From: Trema orientale
Taxonomy: Eukaryota; Streptophyta; Magnoliopsida; Rosales; Cannabaceae
Length of the DNA: 64,000 nucleotides
Reading direction: 5' to 3'
Assembly: GCA_002914845.1 (NCBI GenBank)
Contig: JXTC01000511.1
Span: 144,426 to 208,425 of the forward strand
A model generated the notes under the pieces. That model worked only from the letters and a program-made list of their open reading frames with translations, was not told the origin of the DNA and made no database searches. Position 1 is the first letter of the stretch. Each line of letters begins with the position of its first letter. The translations under genes were made by a program, and so were the position numbers. Shown here in pieces: positions 1 through 11,872 of this stretch.

Positions 1-480
1 TTGTTAACCCATTAAACTAATGCCACCTTATTAAAAAAAATTTAAGAACTAAAATATAAATGATGCTAACTTCTATTAAACTTCTCCTTCTTTTTCTCCT
101 TACTTTATAGAGACTGTACCTACATAATTAAATACTAAAAAGCAAAAAAAAAAAAAAAACCATTTATTGGTATGAATCTGTCCTAATTTTTGTCCACCTA
201 ATAAACTAATGCCACCTCATTAAAAAAAATTTAAGAATTAAAATGTAAATGATGCTAACTTTCGTTAAATTTCTCCTTTTTTTTCTTACCTTATATAGTC
301 TGTACCCACATAATTAAATACCAAAAAACAAAAAAAAAAACCATTTATTAAGATAAATCTGTCCTAATTTTTGTCCATCCAATAAACTAATGCTACCTCA
401 TTTAAAAAAAAATTAAGAATTAAAATGTAAACGATGCTTACTTTCGTTAAACTTCTTTCTCTTTTTCTCCTTACCTTATA

Positions 481-696
481 CAGCCCTTACCCACATAAAT
501 AAATACCAAAAAAAAAACAAAACTTTTATTGGGATGAAAAGAGGAACGAAATCCTAATAGGACATAAATGAGATAACAGTAATTCATACAGCCCTTACCC
601 ACATAAATAAATACCAAAAAAAAAAAAAAACTTTTATTGGGATGAAAAGAGGAACGAAATCCTAATAGGACATAAATGAGATAACAGTAATTCATT
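481..696. repeat. 108-bp tandem duplication inside the array
   Basis: Bases 481-588 and 589-696 are near-identical head-to-tail copies beginning CAGCCCTTACCCAC. A minus-strand open frame across them simply repeats a 36-residue block and is not a gene. The duplication lengthens one unit of the surrounding array. Confidence 0.85.
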
Positions 697-921
697 CAAT
701 ATTGTTTCTTTTCTTTTTTAATTTTTCTGGATATGTGATTGGCTTAGATTGAAGGTGTCTCTAATTTTATTCTAATTAAAAATCAACTTAAAATGATTCT
801 ATCCAGAAAGTGGATCATAATCTCTTGTTCAATTTCCCGGTCCTAATTTTTATCCATCCAATAAACTAATATCACCTCATTAAAAAAAATTAGGATTTAA
901 AATGTAAACGATGCTTGATTC

Positions 922-922
922 N
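922..922. other. Single-N assembly join between two copies
   Basis: A lone N separates 561-921 from 923-1283, which are near-identical copies at an offset of 362. This is what is expected when two overlapping contig ends are joined without being merged. Confidence 0.75.
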
Positions 923-2124
923 GACATAAATGAGATAACAGTAATTCATACAGCCCTTACCCACATAAATAAATACCAAAAAAAAAAAAAAACTTTTATT
1001 GGGATGAAAAGAGGAACGAAATCCTAATAGGACATAAATGAGATAACAGTAATTCATTCAATATTGTTTCTTTTCTTTTTTAATTTTTCTGGATATGTGA
1101 TTGGCTTAGATTGAAGGTGTCTCTAATTTTATTCTAATTGAAAATCAACTTAAAATGATTCTATCCAGAAAGTGGATCATAATCTCTTGTTCAATTTCCC
1201 GGTCCTAATTTTTATCCATCCAATAAACTAATATCACCTCATTAAAAAAAATTAGGATTTAAAATGTAAACGATGCTTGATTCCATTAAACTTCTCCTTC
1301 TTTTTCTCCTTACCTTATACAGTCCATACCCACATAATTAAATACCAAAAGACAAAAAAATAAACCATTTATTGTGATAAAAATAGGAACGAACTCCTAA
1401 GTGGACATAAGCTAAATAACGTTAACTCATTCAATATTGTTTTTTTTTTTTTTTTTCTGAGTATGTGGTTGGCTTAGATCGAAGGTGTCCTCAATTTTAT
1501 TCGAATTTAAAATCAACTTAAAATGATTCTATCTGGAAAGTGGATCAAGATCTCTTGTCTAATTTACATGTCCTAATTTTTGTCCGCCTAATAAACTAAT
1601 ATCACCTCATTAAAAAAAAAATATGAATTAAAATGTAAACGATGCTTATTTCTATTAAACTTCTCCTTCTTTCTCTTCTTACCTTGTACAGTCCATACCC
1701 GCATAATTAAATACCGAAAAACAAAAAAATAAATCATTTATTGGGATGAAAACAGGAAGAAATCCTAAGAAGACATAAATGAAATAACAATAACTCATTC
1801 AATATTGTTTCTTTTTTTTTTTCTTTTCTGAGTATGTGGTTGACTTAGATTGAAGGTGTCCCAATTTTATTCTAATTCAAAATCAACTTAAAATATTTTT
1901 ATCCAGAAAGTACGGCAAAGATAAGAACTGAAAGAATAAAGGAATTTATTGAAGGGTTTTGGACACTTATACCTATTTTTCAAAAAATATTACCAAATTT
2001 ACGACCTTTCAAAAATAATAAAAATTTCGTACAATATTTTTAGGGTATTCTTCTAAATACTTTGGGAGCTAGAAAATGTGGTAGCATTTTAGTAAATAAG
2101 CCATCTTTTTCTTTTTTTTTTTTT

Positions 2125-2545
2125 TTTATAGAGGAAACCACAATGGTTTCTTGAAAACCAATTAAGTTTCCTATTAGCGGAATGTCCTGTACGTAAGTAA
2201 ATCACAGGAAACTACAAAAGTTTCGTGAAAACTAGTTTGATTTTTTTTAGTGGAATATCCTGTACGTACGTAAGTAAATCACAAAAAATCACGAATATTT
2301 CCTGAAAACTATTGTAGTTTCCTTTGTGCAGAATACCTTGTAGCTAAATAAATCACAGAAAACCATCGTGGTTTCTTTTTTACAGAGTGCCATGTAGCTA
2401 AGTAAATCACAGGAAACCAAAAAGATTTCCTGGAAACCATCTCGGTTTTCTTTTTGCAGAATGCCATGTAGCTAAGTAAATCATAGGAAACTACGAAGGT
2501 TTCTAGCTAAGCAAACCATAGGAAACTACGAAGGTTTCTACTTAA
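2125..2545. repeat. Palindromic minisatellite
   Basis: About five to six degenerate units of roughly 50-80 bp, each containing a phrase like TGTAGCTAAGTAAATCAC (near 2188, 2269, 2337, 2390, 2464 and 2503) followed by GGAAAC, a 6-8 base spacer and GTTTCC. The GGAAAC/GTTTCC pair is an inverted repeat, so each unit could form a small hairpin. No coding content. Confidence 0.75.
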
Positions 2546-2650
2546 TTGTCATTGAGCAATTTCATCGAGCATTTAGTATACAACAATTCCACTTCTAATA
2601 ATTCTACCCAATTTCATCATCCAGCCTAAATCATTATTCTAGCTCACTCA

Positions 2651-2746
2651 NNNNNNNNNNNNNNNNNNNNNNNNNNNNNNNNNNNNNNNNNNNNNNNNNN
2701 NNNNNNNNNNNNNNNNNNNNNNNNNNNNNNNNNNNNNNNNNNNNNN
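2651..2746. other. Assembly gap (96 N)
   Basis: A run of 96 undetermined bases. Any open frame crossing it is meaningless. Confidence 0.98.
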
Positions 2747-5190
2747 AAAAAGTGGCAATTTTCAAAAAAAGTTCATACAAACTTAAGTATTTTGGGCCGC
2801 ATCGTATATTTGGCAATATTTGCCCAAATGTCGTAGAGCATGTCATTGTCCCTTTATTGAAAGAAAATGTTTAAACTTAAGGAAAAACAGAAGAAATAAC
2901 TATAAGAAACCTTAACTGGGATTATAAATCTAACATTTTTACTTTTGCTCTGAGTTAAAAAAAAAAAAAAGTGTTGGGTTGGATTGATTTACTAGCTATT
3001 GACAATTTTTATACTCAACTCAGGACCCATTGCAATTTCCATGTTTTAAGAGTAAGTTTACCAACGTTGAATATATAGTACTAATGTTTATGCTCTTGAT
3101 TAATAAGTAAACTTCAGTTTTTTTTTTCTTTTGTATTTTTATATTTGAAGAAGAACTTTGGTATCTCATTATTCATGGAATTTCGGAAAGATTAATTTTA
3201 TTTATACTCAAATACATGAATGTGTTAAATTTCGGTTCGGATCAACAGGGATTTTGTTTCTTATTATTTAAGCTGCTTCTCAAAACTCATCCCAGTTATA
3301 CATGTAGAACGTGTTTACATAATTTCAACTTTGACTTAGCTTATATAATTAATACCCTACGTTAAAAGAATCCGACGAATACTACAAAAACTTTTTTATC
3401 ATTGATCTATAGTTTTTCTTTTCTTTTTAAATTTAAATAGATGGTTAAAATGCCCTGATGTTATGTGTTGAAAGACACATGGATGGGACGTGACTTGCTA
3501 GTATGTAATATGTAGATAGGTAGACAATAACTTAGTAGCAAATCTAGACAGGTAAGGACAAAATATAAAATATAGATCCATTGTAGAAGCTACTTTTTTG
3601 GATCATTGTTTATTATACACAACAGGATCTAACTCTTATCCCACTTTTTCAATATTAATACATGTGGTGTTTAATGTATCACTGTTTAATTGGTAAATAT
3701 TTTTAAATTTATTTGTTATGAATTTGAGTACACCAACTGATTATAGTCATAACTCACACATTTTATATATACTGGTATTAAAAATTTAGAATAATAATTA
3801 AAATGGTGTGAGTATTGCTACTTCTCTATTTTCTCATCCCACCCTCTTTTCCAATTGCATGCCTTACTAAAATTTAACTTTTTTTCTTTTTTCTTTTCTC
3901 CACCCACTTTAGTTCCAAATTTGTCCCCATTTAAATATCATAAAAGTGCAGATGATCTTTTCCTTTAATGAACATGATTCCTTGGTTCCTATTCTCTTTC
4001 GTATCTCTCCCATCTTTTGATAAAATGGATGAGAATCGTTTGAATGCATTAAAAAAAATAGAGGAATAACTAATTAAACACAATCTAGAAACAAGATTAA
4101 TAAAAACCTATTTCTAAATAATTAACTGTGTAGTGAAAACTTTTGAGAGGGAAGTAAATATTTACTTGGGAAAAAAACAATGTTACCAGTCATATTTAAA
4201 AAAAAAAATTGTAAATTTTTGTTCTTTAAAACAAAAAAACAGAATAAAAATATGTCCAAACAGACTCATTAGTAAATGCACACATGATAATTAAGGCTTT
4301 TTCTCTGGCCGCGGTTGTTGAGCCTAGCAGGTGCTATTTGACATTTGTAATTGCTAGTTGGTAGTGACTTTCTGGGCATTTATTGTGCTTGAACCTAATC
4401 CTAATGTAGTTGGACGTGCCATTCATAAGATTGCAAATTAGTTTAAGAATTTTCTTGTGGAAGACGCTTGTTTTCGGAGGAGATCGATGTATTAATAATG
4501 TGGTTCAATTCACATAATTTGAATGATTCACTTGCGTAGCTAGATTACTAATTTTTGCGATGTTATCCCTAATAAATGTCTGGCAAGAATATTGTTATAA
4601 TTAAATCTGTTGGGTCACGTTCCAACAAATTATGCAGACTCCTCATCATTGCCAAGCAATTCTCAGTTGATGTTCGACCGGGTCAGGTGGAGACTTGAAA
4701 AGACTATTCTATACTAGTACTTGATGATTTTGTAGGTTATTTTTGAACTAGGTCAAATTTACCCATATATGAATGCAGAGACAAGCATAGATAACACTGA
4801 ATTTTTAGGGTTATACCAAATGTGATAATTATCATTATCAATTTATACCAAATGTGATAATTATCATTATCAATTGCTGAATTAGAATTTAACACAAAAT
4901 AATTTAACATCATCCACCCATTAAATATGGTTATAATAACGCACATACCACATATATTGGTGTTAAAAATTTGTAATATTAAATGAGATTCCTAGCATCC
5001 TTCAACATAAATATTCAACGAGAATTCGTCCCATATGTGTGTATATATATATTGGTACACTCAATTGTCACAGAATGGACAACCAAACTGCCTCTTTAAA
5101 CTTTCAACAAGGGCAACCACACCAAAGCTTTGTTAATTAATCGCATTAAACTGCACCTCGCTATAAATCATATATTCTATACACTAGCCA
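2747..5190. other. AT-rich spacer, no gene seen
   Basis: I see no supported coding region, RNA gene or bounded transposon here. Short minus-strand frames lack recognisable domains. The only structure is a 32-bp tandem duplication at 4811-4874. Confidence 0.55.
4811..4874. repeat. 32-bp tandem duplication
   Basis: Two consecutive copies of a 32-bp block starting TTATACCAAATGTGATAA, at 4811 and 4843. Confidence 0.9.
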
Positions 5191-5210
5191 TGGATAAGCT
5201 CCATCTTCGT

Positions 5211-5900
5211 TTAATTTTTTCTATATCTTTGTTCTTTTTTAGATTTTTGTTTCTTTGATTTTAACAAAATTAAATCACACTTCTTAAACTTTGCATACAA
5301 CTGCTTTTCTTTTAGGATCCTCAAAATTATTCTCAAATGCTCTGTGTGCTCCTCTCTTGAGCGCGAGTATATCAAAATGTCATTGATAAACATTATAACA
5401 AAACTATCCAAGAAATTCTTGAATACTCCATTCATCATGTCCATAAAAGTAGTTGGGGCATTAATTAAGCTAAAGAGCATCACTAAAAACTCATAGTGCC
5501 CGTATCTCATTCTAAAAGCTGTCTTAAGAATATCTTCTTCCTTAATCTTTGATTGATGGTATCCCGATCTTAGGTCAATCTTGGAAAATACTGAAGCTCC
5601 TTGTAACTGATCAAACAAATCATCAATTCTGGGGAGAGGATACTTATTCTTGATCGTGACCTTATTTAGCTCTCTATAATCAATACAAAGCCTCAGAGTC
5701 CCATATTTCTTCTTTACAAACAAAACTGGAGCACTCCATAGTGAAAAGCTTGGGCGTATAAAACCCTTATCTAAAAGCTCTTGTAATTGTACCTTCAGTT
5801 CCTTCAACTCTGCTAGAGCCATTCTATACGGTGCCTTAGAAATAGGAGTTGTACTAGGTAGTCGATCAATTACAAACTCTATTTCTCTATTAGGTGGCAA
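5211..5900 (-). pseudogene. Gypsy reverse transcriptase region, fossil
   Basis: About 230 residues of plant Ty3/gypsy reverse transcriptase, recognisable by [26 protein letters not shown] and [12 protein letters not shown] in the usual order. It is part of the 5200-7724 fossil and not a host gene. Confidence 0.9.
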
Positions 5901-6389
5901 TCATGGTAGATCTTTTGGGAATACCTCTAGAAATTCATTAACGACTGGTACTTCCTCGGGCTTCATCTTCAGTTCCTCTCTAGTATCTATTACATTTGCC
6001 AAATAACTAGTACATCCTTTCTCAAGTAACTTCCTTGCTTTAATCATTGAAATAATTGGTACCATTTTCTTCTTCCAAGACCCAAAGAAAGTAAACTTCT
6101 CTTCACCAGGTGGTTAAAATATTACTCTCTTACCACTACAATCAATGCTAGTATGATACTTAGATAGCCAATCTATATCCAAAATTACCTCAAAATCTTG
6201 TATATCCAACACTATTAAGTCTATCTTTAACTCTCTAACATCTATCTGTACTGGACAAGCTCTCAAAATTTGACCAGAATATAGCATTTTCTCAGATAGA
6301 ATAGTTACGCAGTATCTTAAATTCATTGTTTCAGGTGATCTATCCAATTTTCTCACATACGCTGGTAATGTAAATGAATGTGTAGCTCC

Positions 6390-7500
6390 TCAATCAATTA
6401 ATGTATTTGTGAGGATATCAAAGATAGGGATCTCACCTGCTACAGCTGATGGATCAGCCTCAGTATCTGTAGCAATCATGGTAAACACACGAACTGGAAC
6501 TTTCTTTTGTTCACTAGAGGTGGAGGGACAATCCTTGGGAAAATGCCCTATCTTGCCACATGTATAACAAGCTCTACTACCTAAAAGACATTCACATTTA
6601 TGAGGCCTTCTACATTTGAGACATGTAACTTTCTGATTCGAATTAGATTTTATTTGTTGACCTGTTACTGGGTGCTTTGAAAGATCTCCTATTTGTCCTT
6701 GACCATGTGGGAATTTTCTTTTATCGCCATTAAACCCTGGTTGAGTACTTTTTCCAAAATTTGTATTTCGTCTTACTATGTTTATGTTTCTTCTAATTTC
6801 TAGTGCTTTTACTACATTCAGTTCAGCTTCTTCAGCTTTAAGGGCTTTTTCTGCAACTTCTGTATAAGGCACACCTTTCCCTGTAGATATCTTAATATCC
6901 CTATATATTTCTACTTTGAGCTCCTGTAAAAATTATTTTACTTTTAACTCGTTGATACCCACCATATGAGGAGCAAAGCGGGATAGCTCATGAAATTTCT
7001 TTATGTAGCCACACACAAACATACCATTCTGCTTCAAATTAGTAAACTCAGCTGCCTTGGCCAGTCCATGAGCTTCACTAAAGTACTTCCTTCAAAAGAT
7101 TTTCTTGAATCTCTCCCAAGTCAATTTGTTAACATCAGGGATTGATTTTATGGAATCCCACCAATGCTTGGCATCTATTTGGAACATATAAGTAACATAA
7201 GAAAATTTCTCCTCCTCAGAGATTCTTATGTAATCAAAGATATCCACCAAACTTTGAATCCACTCCTTAGCTAATAATGGATCTATTTCACCTTTGAAAG
7301 CTACAGGTTTATTCTTCTTGAACCTTTCAGAAGCTGGTTTATAGTTTTCTTATCTAGCTACTACTTGTACTTGTAATTGTTCCTCTCTCCTTTGATCTCG
7401 TTCTATAAGCCTCTCTATATGTTGAGCTTGTCTCTCCACTAATTCAGCCAATCGATGTATAGTAGTATCTTTGTCATTTTCTTGATCACCCATTTTTTAG
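6390..7500 (-). pseudogene. Gypsy gag region with zinc knuckle, fossil
   Basis: The capsid-type region is visible (WDSIKSIPDVNKLTWERF style, about 7170-7090). It is followed by a lysine-rich linker and one CCHC knuckle (CYTCGKIGHFPKDC near 6560). It lies just inside the PBS at 7709-7722, as expected for the first gene of a gypsy element. Confidence 0.8.
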
Positions 7501-7708
7501 CTAGTCTGACCTTTACCCCTCGGCATGATTTCCTGTACAGTGGCCCTTTACTTACAAATAAATATAGTAGCCAATAATAATGTGTGAATCGAACTTATAT
7601 AACAGAAATAAAGTGCACGCATGAAAATAATTATACTTACTAGTTGACTGAGCTTTCTATTACATAATCATACATATGCAGGCAATCTTTAGAAACGACT
7701 AAACCTCC

Positions 7709-7722
7709 GCTCTGATACTACA
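7709..7722 (-). other. Primer-binding site (initiator Met tRNA type)
   Basis: GCTCTGATACTACA on the plus strand is the reverse complement of a TGGTATCAGAGC-like PBS. It lies two bases from the LTR end at 7725, as usual for plant Ty3 and Ty1 elements. Confidence 0.75.
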
Positions 7723-7724
7723 AT

Positions 7725-9943
7725 TGTAACACCCCCTATCTCAACCATATAATAATACAGGTCATACTAGGAAGTATTATTCTTTTATAAACTATAGCTA
7801 TAGTTTTGTTCAAAAATGTGGGCCCGTTTAAACGTTTCAAACTCTAAAATAAAAGAAGTTGTGTGGCATTATTTTTTTTTTTGTCCTTACAAAATATACA
7901 ACAAAAAAGTATGTCAGTTTATCTTGCCATTAGCAGTAATATTTATACCACATCAAAATATTAAAATTCAGAAACATCGCCTATAAGTCAAGCTCGTCTA
8001 TATCTGTATGATCATAGCGATAAGAAAGCGTGCTAGCCAACCAGTAACTCTATGCATCATATATCTCCTCACCTGCATCACAAGAACTAAATGAGCTAAT
8101 GCTCAGTAAATAAAGATCATGCATGCTCATGAACATGTTTCATACATAAACTTTATTAAAATTCACATTGTACTCTTTCTCTCATAACTTTTCATTTTAA
8201 TGTACTTTTCTTAGAAAATGTTTCTTTATAGGGCTCCTGAGTACACTACGAAGTCACAATAGTCGGTGGACAGCACCTCCTTTATTTTTAGGACATTCTC
8301 ACATCTTTTAAATCATGGTTTAGACCTGCAATAAAAATTGATAAGCCATTTCCCATATATACACATGAAAGAGGATTATTTAGAACAACCTAAGTGCACT
8401 TGAATTCCTTTCGGTTTAGACGAAGTTTAAACCCACTTTTGCATATGTATGACATCACAACCAGCAATTTAATGATGTAATATACATAAGTGGATCAATG
8501 TCTTACACATTCCAAGTAAAGAAATCAAATTACAAGTGTAGAAAACTTATTCTAACAATGAAAACACTTGAATCTACATATAGTAAACTTTGGGGTTTTA
8601 AGTCTAACTTTAATCCTCTACTTAAATTTTATGTTTTCAGTAATATATAAGGTTTCCTAGGACCTTTATTTATCAAATAAAAACTTTGACTTAAGAGCTA
8701 AAGTAAAAGAAATAAATTACCAGTTCTAAATTCCACAAAAAGCTCACCTCAAGTAGTTTGAACTTTTGTAGAAGTTCTTGCCTTTTAATTCCACAAAATT
8801 GATTTCTGAGGCTTTAAAATTGATTTTAGGACCCAAGAGGACCTATAGAAACCATTACTTAAGTTGTATCAAGTGGAAAATTGAAATAAGAAAACAAACC
8901 CTAGGAAGAAGAACTAGTAGAATTACCTTGACTAGTTTGGACCTATCTTGCTTTCTTGAGCTCCAATTTAAGTTCTACCACTTGGAAACTCTTGGAAATA
9001 GTTGAGAGGCATTAAGAGAAGTCTAGAAAAGAGTTAGGGAGTTTCAGGTCATGGATGAAGAGAAAAGCGAAGGAAATGACCATATTTGGTATAAAAGTGA
9101 TACTTAATGACTAAGAAATGGCATAACTTAAGTTCTGAGCAGTATTTTGAGTATTTTGCATATTACTTTCTATGTGTCCAGCTCTAAAACATCCTTAGCA
9201 TACTCACCATATTGATAGTTATTCCCACACATCTAAGTGTAGAAAAAGTTAGTGAATCCTAGCTTAGAAGATAAAATCTAGTCATACTTTGACTTATGAT
9301 CCTATATAGCCAATCTTATTGCAATCTAGTGGAACCTGGCCCCATAACTAATTATTAAACATAAAGATAAGTTAATTAGACTCCAATTAATAATACAAAT
9401 ATTGTATTAATACCTAATTATTAGAATGCACAAAAATGGCATTATGCGATTAAGCTGAATCTAAACTAGCTTAGTACAATTAAACATAATTCAGTACAGT
9501 GACTGCCTCCTCGTACATACCAGGGGCCGACAAATAAAATGCTATAAATGAGTCCTAAATATTGAATTAAAGCTATTTGACGTGTTAAATGCACAGTGAA
9601 TTTGGCTCCAAAAAGGTAAAAATATGTTTTACCGAAAAATTAGTATTTGACCAAGTTATCCACAAACATTATTTTAATGTATGTGCATATAGTATTGCTA
9701 TTCATGAATATATTCTTTGTTTCTTTCACACACCAAGCTCTCTCTCTGAGGGGTACTGAGCCTTTATACTATATGAGAACACTTCGACAAATATTAGTAC
9801 AATAATACATATCGAAAGTATTTAATAATAAGGAATGAGCAATTTAATATAAAGTTGATACTAAATTACTTGATATATCAGTTATGCAATATGAACATGT
9901 TTATTATTGGCTTATTATGCATGTGAGAATTTTGGGCATCACA
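7725..9943 (-). mobile_element. Ty3/gypsy LTR (2.2 kb)
   Basis: The plus strand starts TGTAACACCCCC at 7725 and ends GGGCATCACA at 9943. On the element's own strand this is TGTGATGCCC...GGGGTGTTACA, the usual form of chromovirus LTR ends. It is joined directly to the PBS and gag of the element on its left. The sequence to the right is a copia element, so the gypsy insertion appears to be into or against copia DNA. No second LTR is present, so the target duplication cannot be tested. Short frames inside (for example 8778-9005) are noise. Confidence 0.85.
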
Positions 9944-11072
9944 CTTCTTTATCTTCCTAGCCATTATTAGCCTTTTTCTTATATATTGGGATATCAATCA
10001 ATTGTATTATCCCGACCTTCTTGACTTCACGACATGTACTATCAGTTCCAATGCCCTACTAGACCTTGTACATCACTTCCTTATTGAATATAATGTCTCT
10101 GCTCTTGATGATCTTCTGATTTTGGTCATCCTAGAAACAATTACCAAACTCGGCATCACCATAACTAATAAAGAAACACTTTTTAGATTTTGGATTAAGC
10201 TTACTTATACTATCAGGATTCATATGGATATAAGATAGACAACCAAACACTTTCAAGAAAGAAAGATTTACCCCTATACTGCTCTAGAACACTTCTGGTA
10301 TTCTACAATCTAACGGTATTGATGGTCCTCTGTTGATAAGATGTGTAGCAGTATTAACTGTATCAGCCCATAATGTCTTTTGCAAACCTTCCTATAGTCT
10401 CATTCTCTTAGCATGTTCAATCAAGGTCTTGTTCATCCTTTCAGTTACACTATTCTATTGAGGTTTCTCTGGTATAGTTTTCTCGAAGTTGATCTCATTA
10501 TCGGCACAATATTTCTTAAAATCATCATCATCATATTCTCCTTCATTATTGGATCGTAAACATTTCACTTTCAGAATAGTTTTATTCTCAACTATGGTTT
10601 TCCACTTTTTAAAGATATTATAAATATCAGAATTATTTTTCAGAAAATAAACTCATACCTTTCTACTCGAATCATCAATGAAAGTGACATAGTATCTTAA
10701 GCTTCCAAAGGATGTCATAGGAGATGGCCTTCATACGTCTGTATGAACCATTTCCAACTTTGCTGCTCACGGTTCTCTTCCTTCTTTTAAAAAGCTTACC
10801 CTATTCTACTTGCCAGAGATACAGCTTTCTTATAAACTATGCTTGATTGAGTTTAGCTCCAGTAGCTTTCCCTTTGATAACAACACCTTCATTCCTTTCT
10901 CGCTCATATGCCTAAGTCTATAGTGCCATAGACTTGAGTCAATACCAGTAATGATAGTCGTCAATGTATATCTACAGCTGGAAGTCATGTAGAGAGTTTC
11001 AGTCTTGTTTCCTCAAGCAACAACCATTGCTTCTTTGATGAACTTCCAAGAGCCACTAGAAAATCGTCGTTG

Positions 11073-11477
11073 TTAAGCTGTCCTACTGATATAAGATTCC
11101 GCATCAATTTTAGTATATGCCTTACTTTCTCGATTTTGCACACCGATCCACATCTTCAAATAAATATCTCCCATACAAACAATATCTAAAAGTTCTCCAT
11201 CGGTCAAGTAAACCTTTTGGTAATTACCAATGATATAATTCTCTAATACATCACGGCGTACAGTGGTATGAAACGACGCTTCAGAGTCTAAGATACAAGA
11301 ATCAATGGAATTATCAACAAGTAATAGTAAAGCATCTTGTACTTCTTTAGTCACAACACTGGTACCATTGGTTCTATTGTTGTATTTCCTTGGTGCTTTG
11401 CAATTCTTCCTTATATGGCTAGTCTTGCCACAATTCGCATTCCAGTCTTCTTTTGGATCTGGACTTGTCTCTGCCAT
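11073..11477 (-). pseudogene. Copia zinc knuckle and protease region, fossil
   Basis: A knuckle-like CGKTSHIRKNC is followed about 60 residues later by a protease-like CILDSEASFHTT segment, which is the standard spacing in copia polyproteins. Confidence 0.75.
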
Positions 11478-11631
11478 TCTTTAACTTAGATCTACCATGA
11501 CAATGTTTAGAATTCTTCTCGCTACTTCTACTCTTGTTCTCGAGATTTAGGGCCGAATTTGATGGTGTACCTTCACCCAAATCAATCTTATGAACTTCCT
11601 CTGCCAAAATTCGATCTCTAACATTATTAAA

Positions 11632-11860
11632 TTATAGCTTTCTTTTGCCTACAAAATTGCTAACAGCAAGCCTCATTGGTTCCCAGCTATTTGATAGAGA
11701 CACTAGAAGAATTAGAGCAGGAACTTCATCGTCGAAATTAATTTCAACGGACCTCAACTGAGAAATGATTGTGTTTAACTCATTGATGTGTGTTGCAACT
11801 AAAGCACCTTCTACCATCTTTAAATTGAACAACATCTTCATAAGATGTACCTTGTTGTTT
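11632..11860 (-). pseudogene. Copia gag segment, fossil
   Basis: Contains the UBN2-style run MVEGALVATHINELNTIISQL followed by LRSVEINFDDEVPALILL, typical of plant copia gag. It belongs to the 9944-11872 fossil. Confidence 0.8.
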
Positions 11861-11872
11861 GCCGACAGTTTC

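Larger units (their letters stand above)
1..1910. repeat. AT-rich tandem repeat, about 360-bp unit
   Basis: A phrase close to TCCTAATTTTTGTCC recurs near 182, 362, 842, 1203 and 1570. Each time it is followed by the same order of blocks: AATAAACTAAT, a poly-A run, AATGTAAACGATGCT, a CT-rich tract, CCCACATAA and an A-rich tract. Unit length varies (about 180, 480, 362 and 367 bp) because of internal deletion and duplication. No coding content is credible; open frames here only repeat the unit. The array may continue off the left edge. It resembles a local satellite or minisatellite rather than a known transposon. One unit is probably an assembly duplicate (see 922). Confidence 0.8.
5200..7724 (-). 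mobile_element. Ty3/gypsy (chromovirus, Tekay/Del-like) internal region, fossil
   Basis: The minus strand carries, in order from the LTR at 7725: a PBS, a gag region (about 7500-6390) with a CX2CX4HX4C zinc knuckle near 6560, a protease-like region, and reverse transcriptase (about 5900-5211). RT shows the chromovirus-style LCIDYRELN and [12 protein letters not shown] motifs. RNase H, integrase and the second LTR are missing on the left, so the element is truncated. Several breaks are present and the element looks dead. The lineage call rests on the RT and gag style and on the TGTGATGCCC...GGTGTTACA type of LTR; another chromovirus clade is possible. Confidence 0.85.
9944..11872 (-). mobile_element. 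Ty1/copia internal region, fossil
   Basis: Read on the minus strand from 11872, the order is: a gag (UBN2-type) segment, a zinc knuckle with the protease active-site neighbourhood, a GAG-pre-integrase segment (HMSEKGMKVL style, near 10910) and an integrase core (about 10800-9990). This is the normal copia gene order. Reverse transcriptase and RNase H are missing where the gypsy LTR begins at 9943, and the gag start is missing where another copia LTR begins at 11873. It is a truncated, multiply broken fossil of Tork-like character. Confidence 0.8.

Noticed and set aside
471-695. A 74-residue minus-strand frame with a perfect 36-residue internal repeat
   Set aside because: It is produced by the 108-bp tandem duplication in an AT-rich array.
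1-2545. Possible CRISPR-like or telomeric array at the left end
   Set aside because: Units are long, degenerate and without regular unique spacers, and the organism is a plant.
2634-2846. A minus-strand frame spanning the N gap
   Set aside because: Half of it is undetermined sequence.
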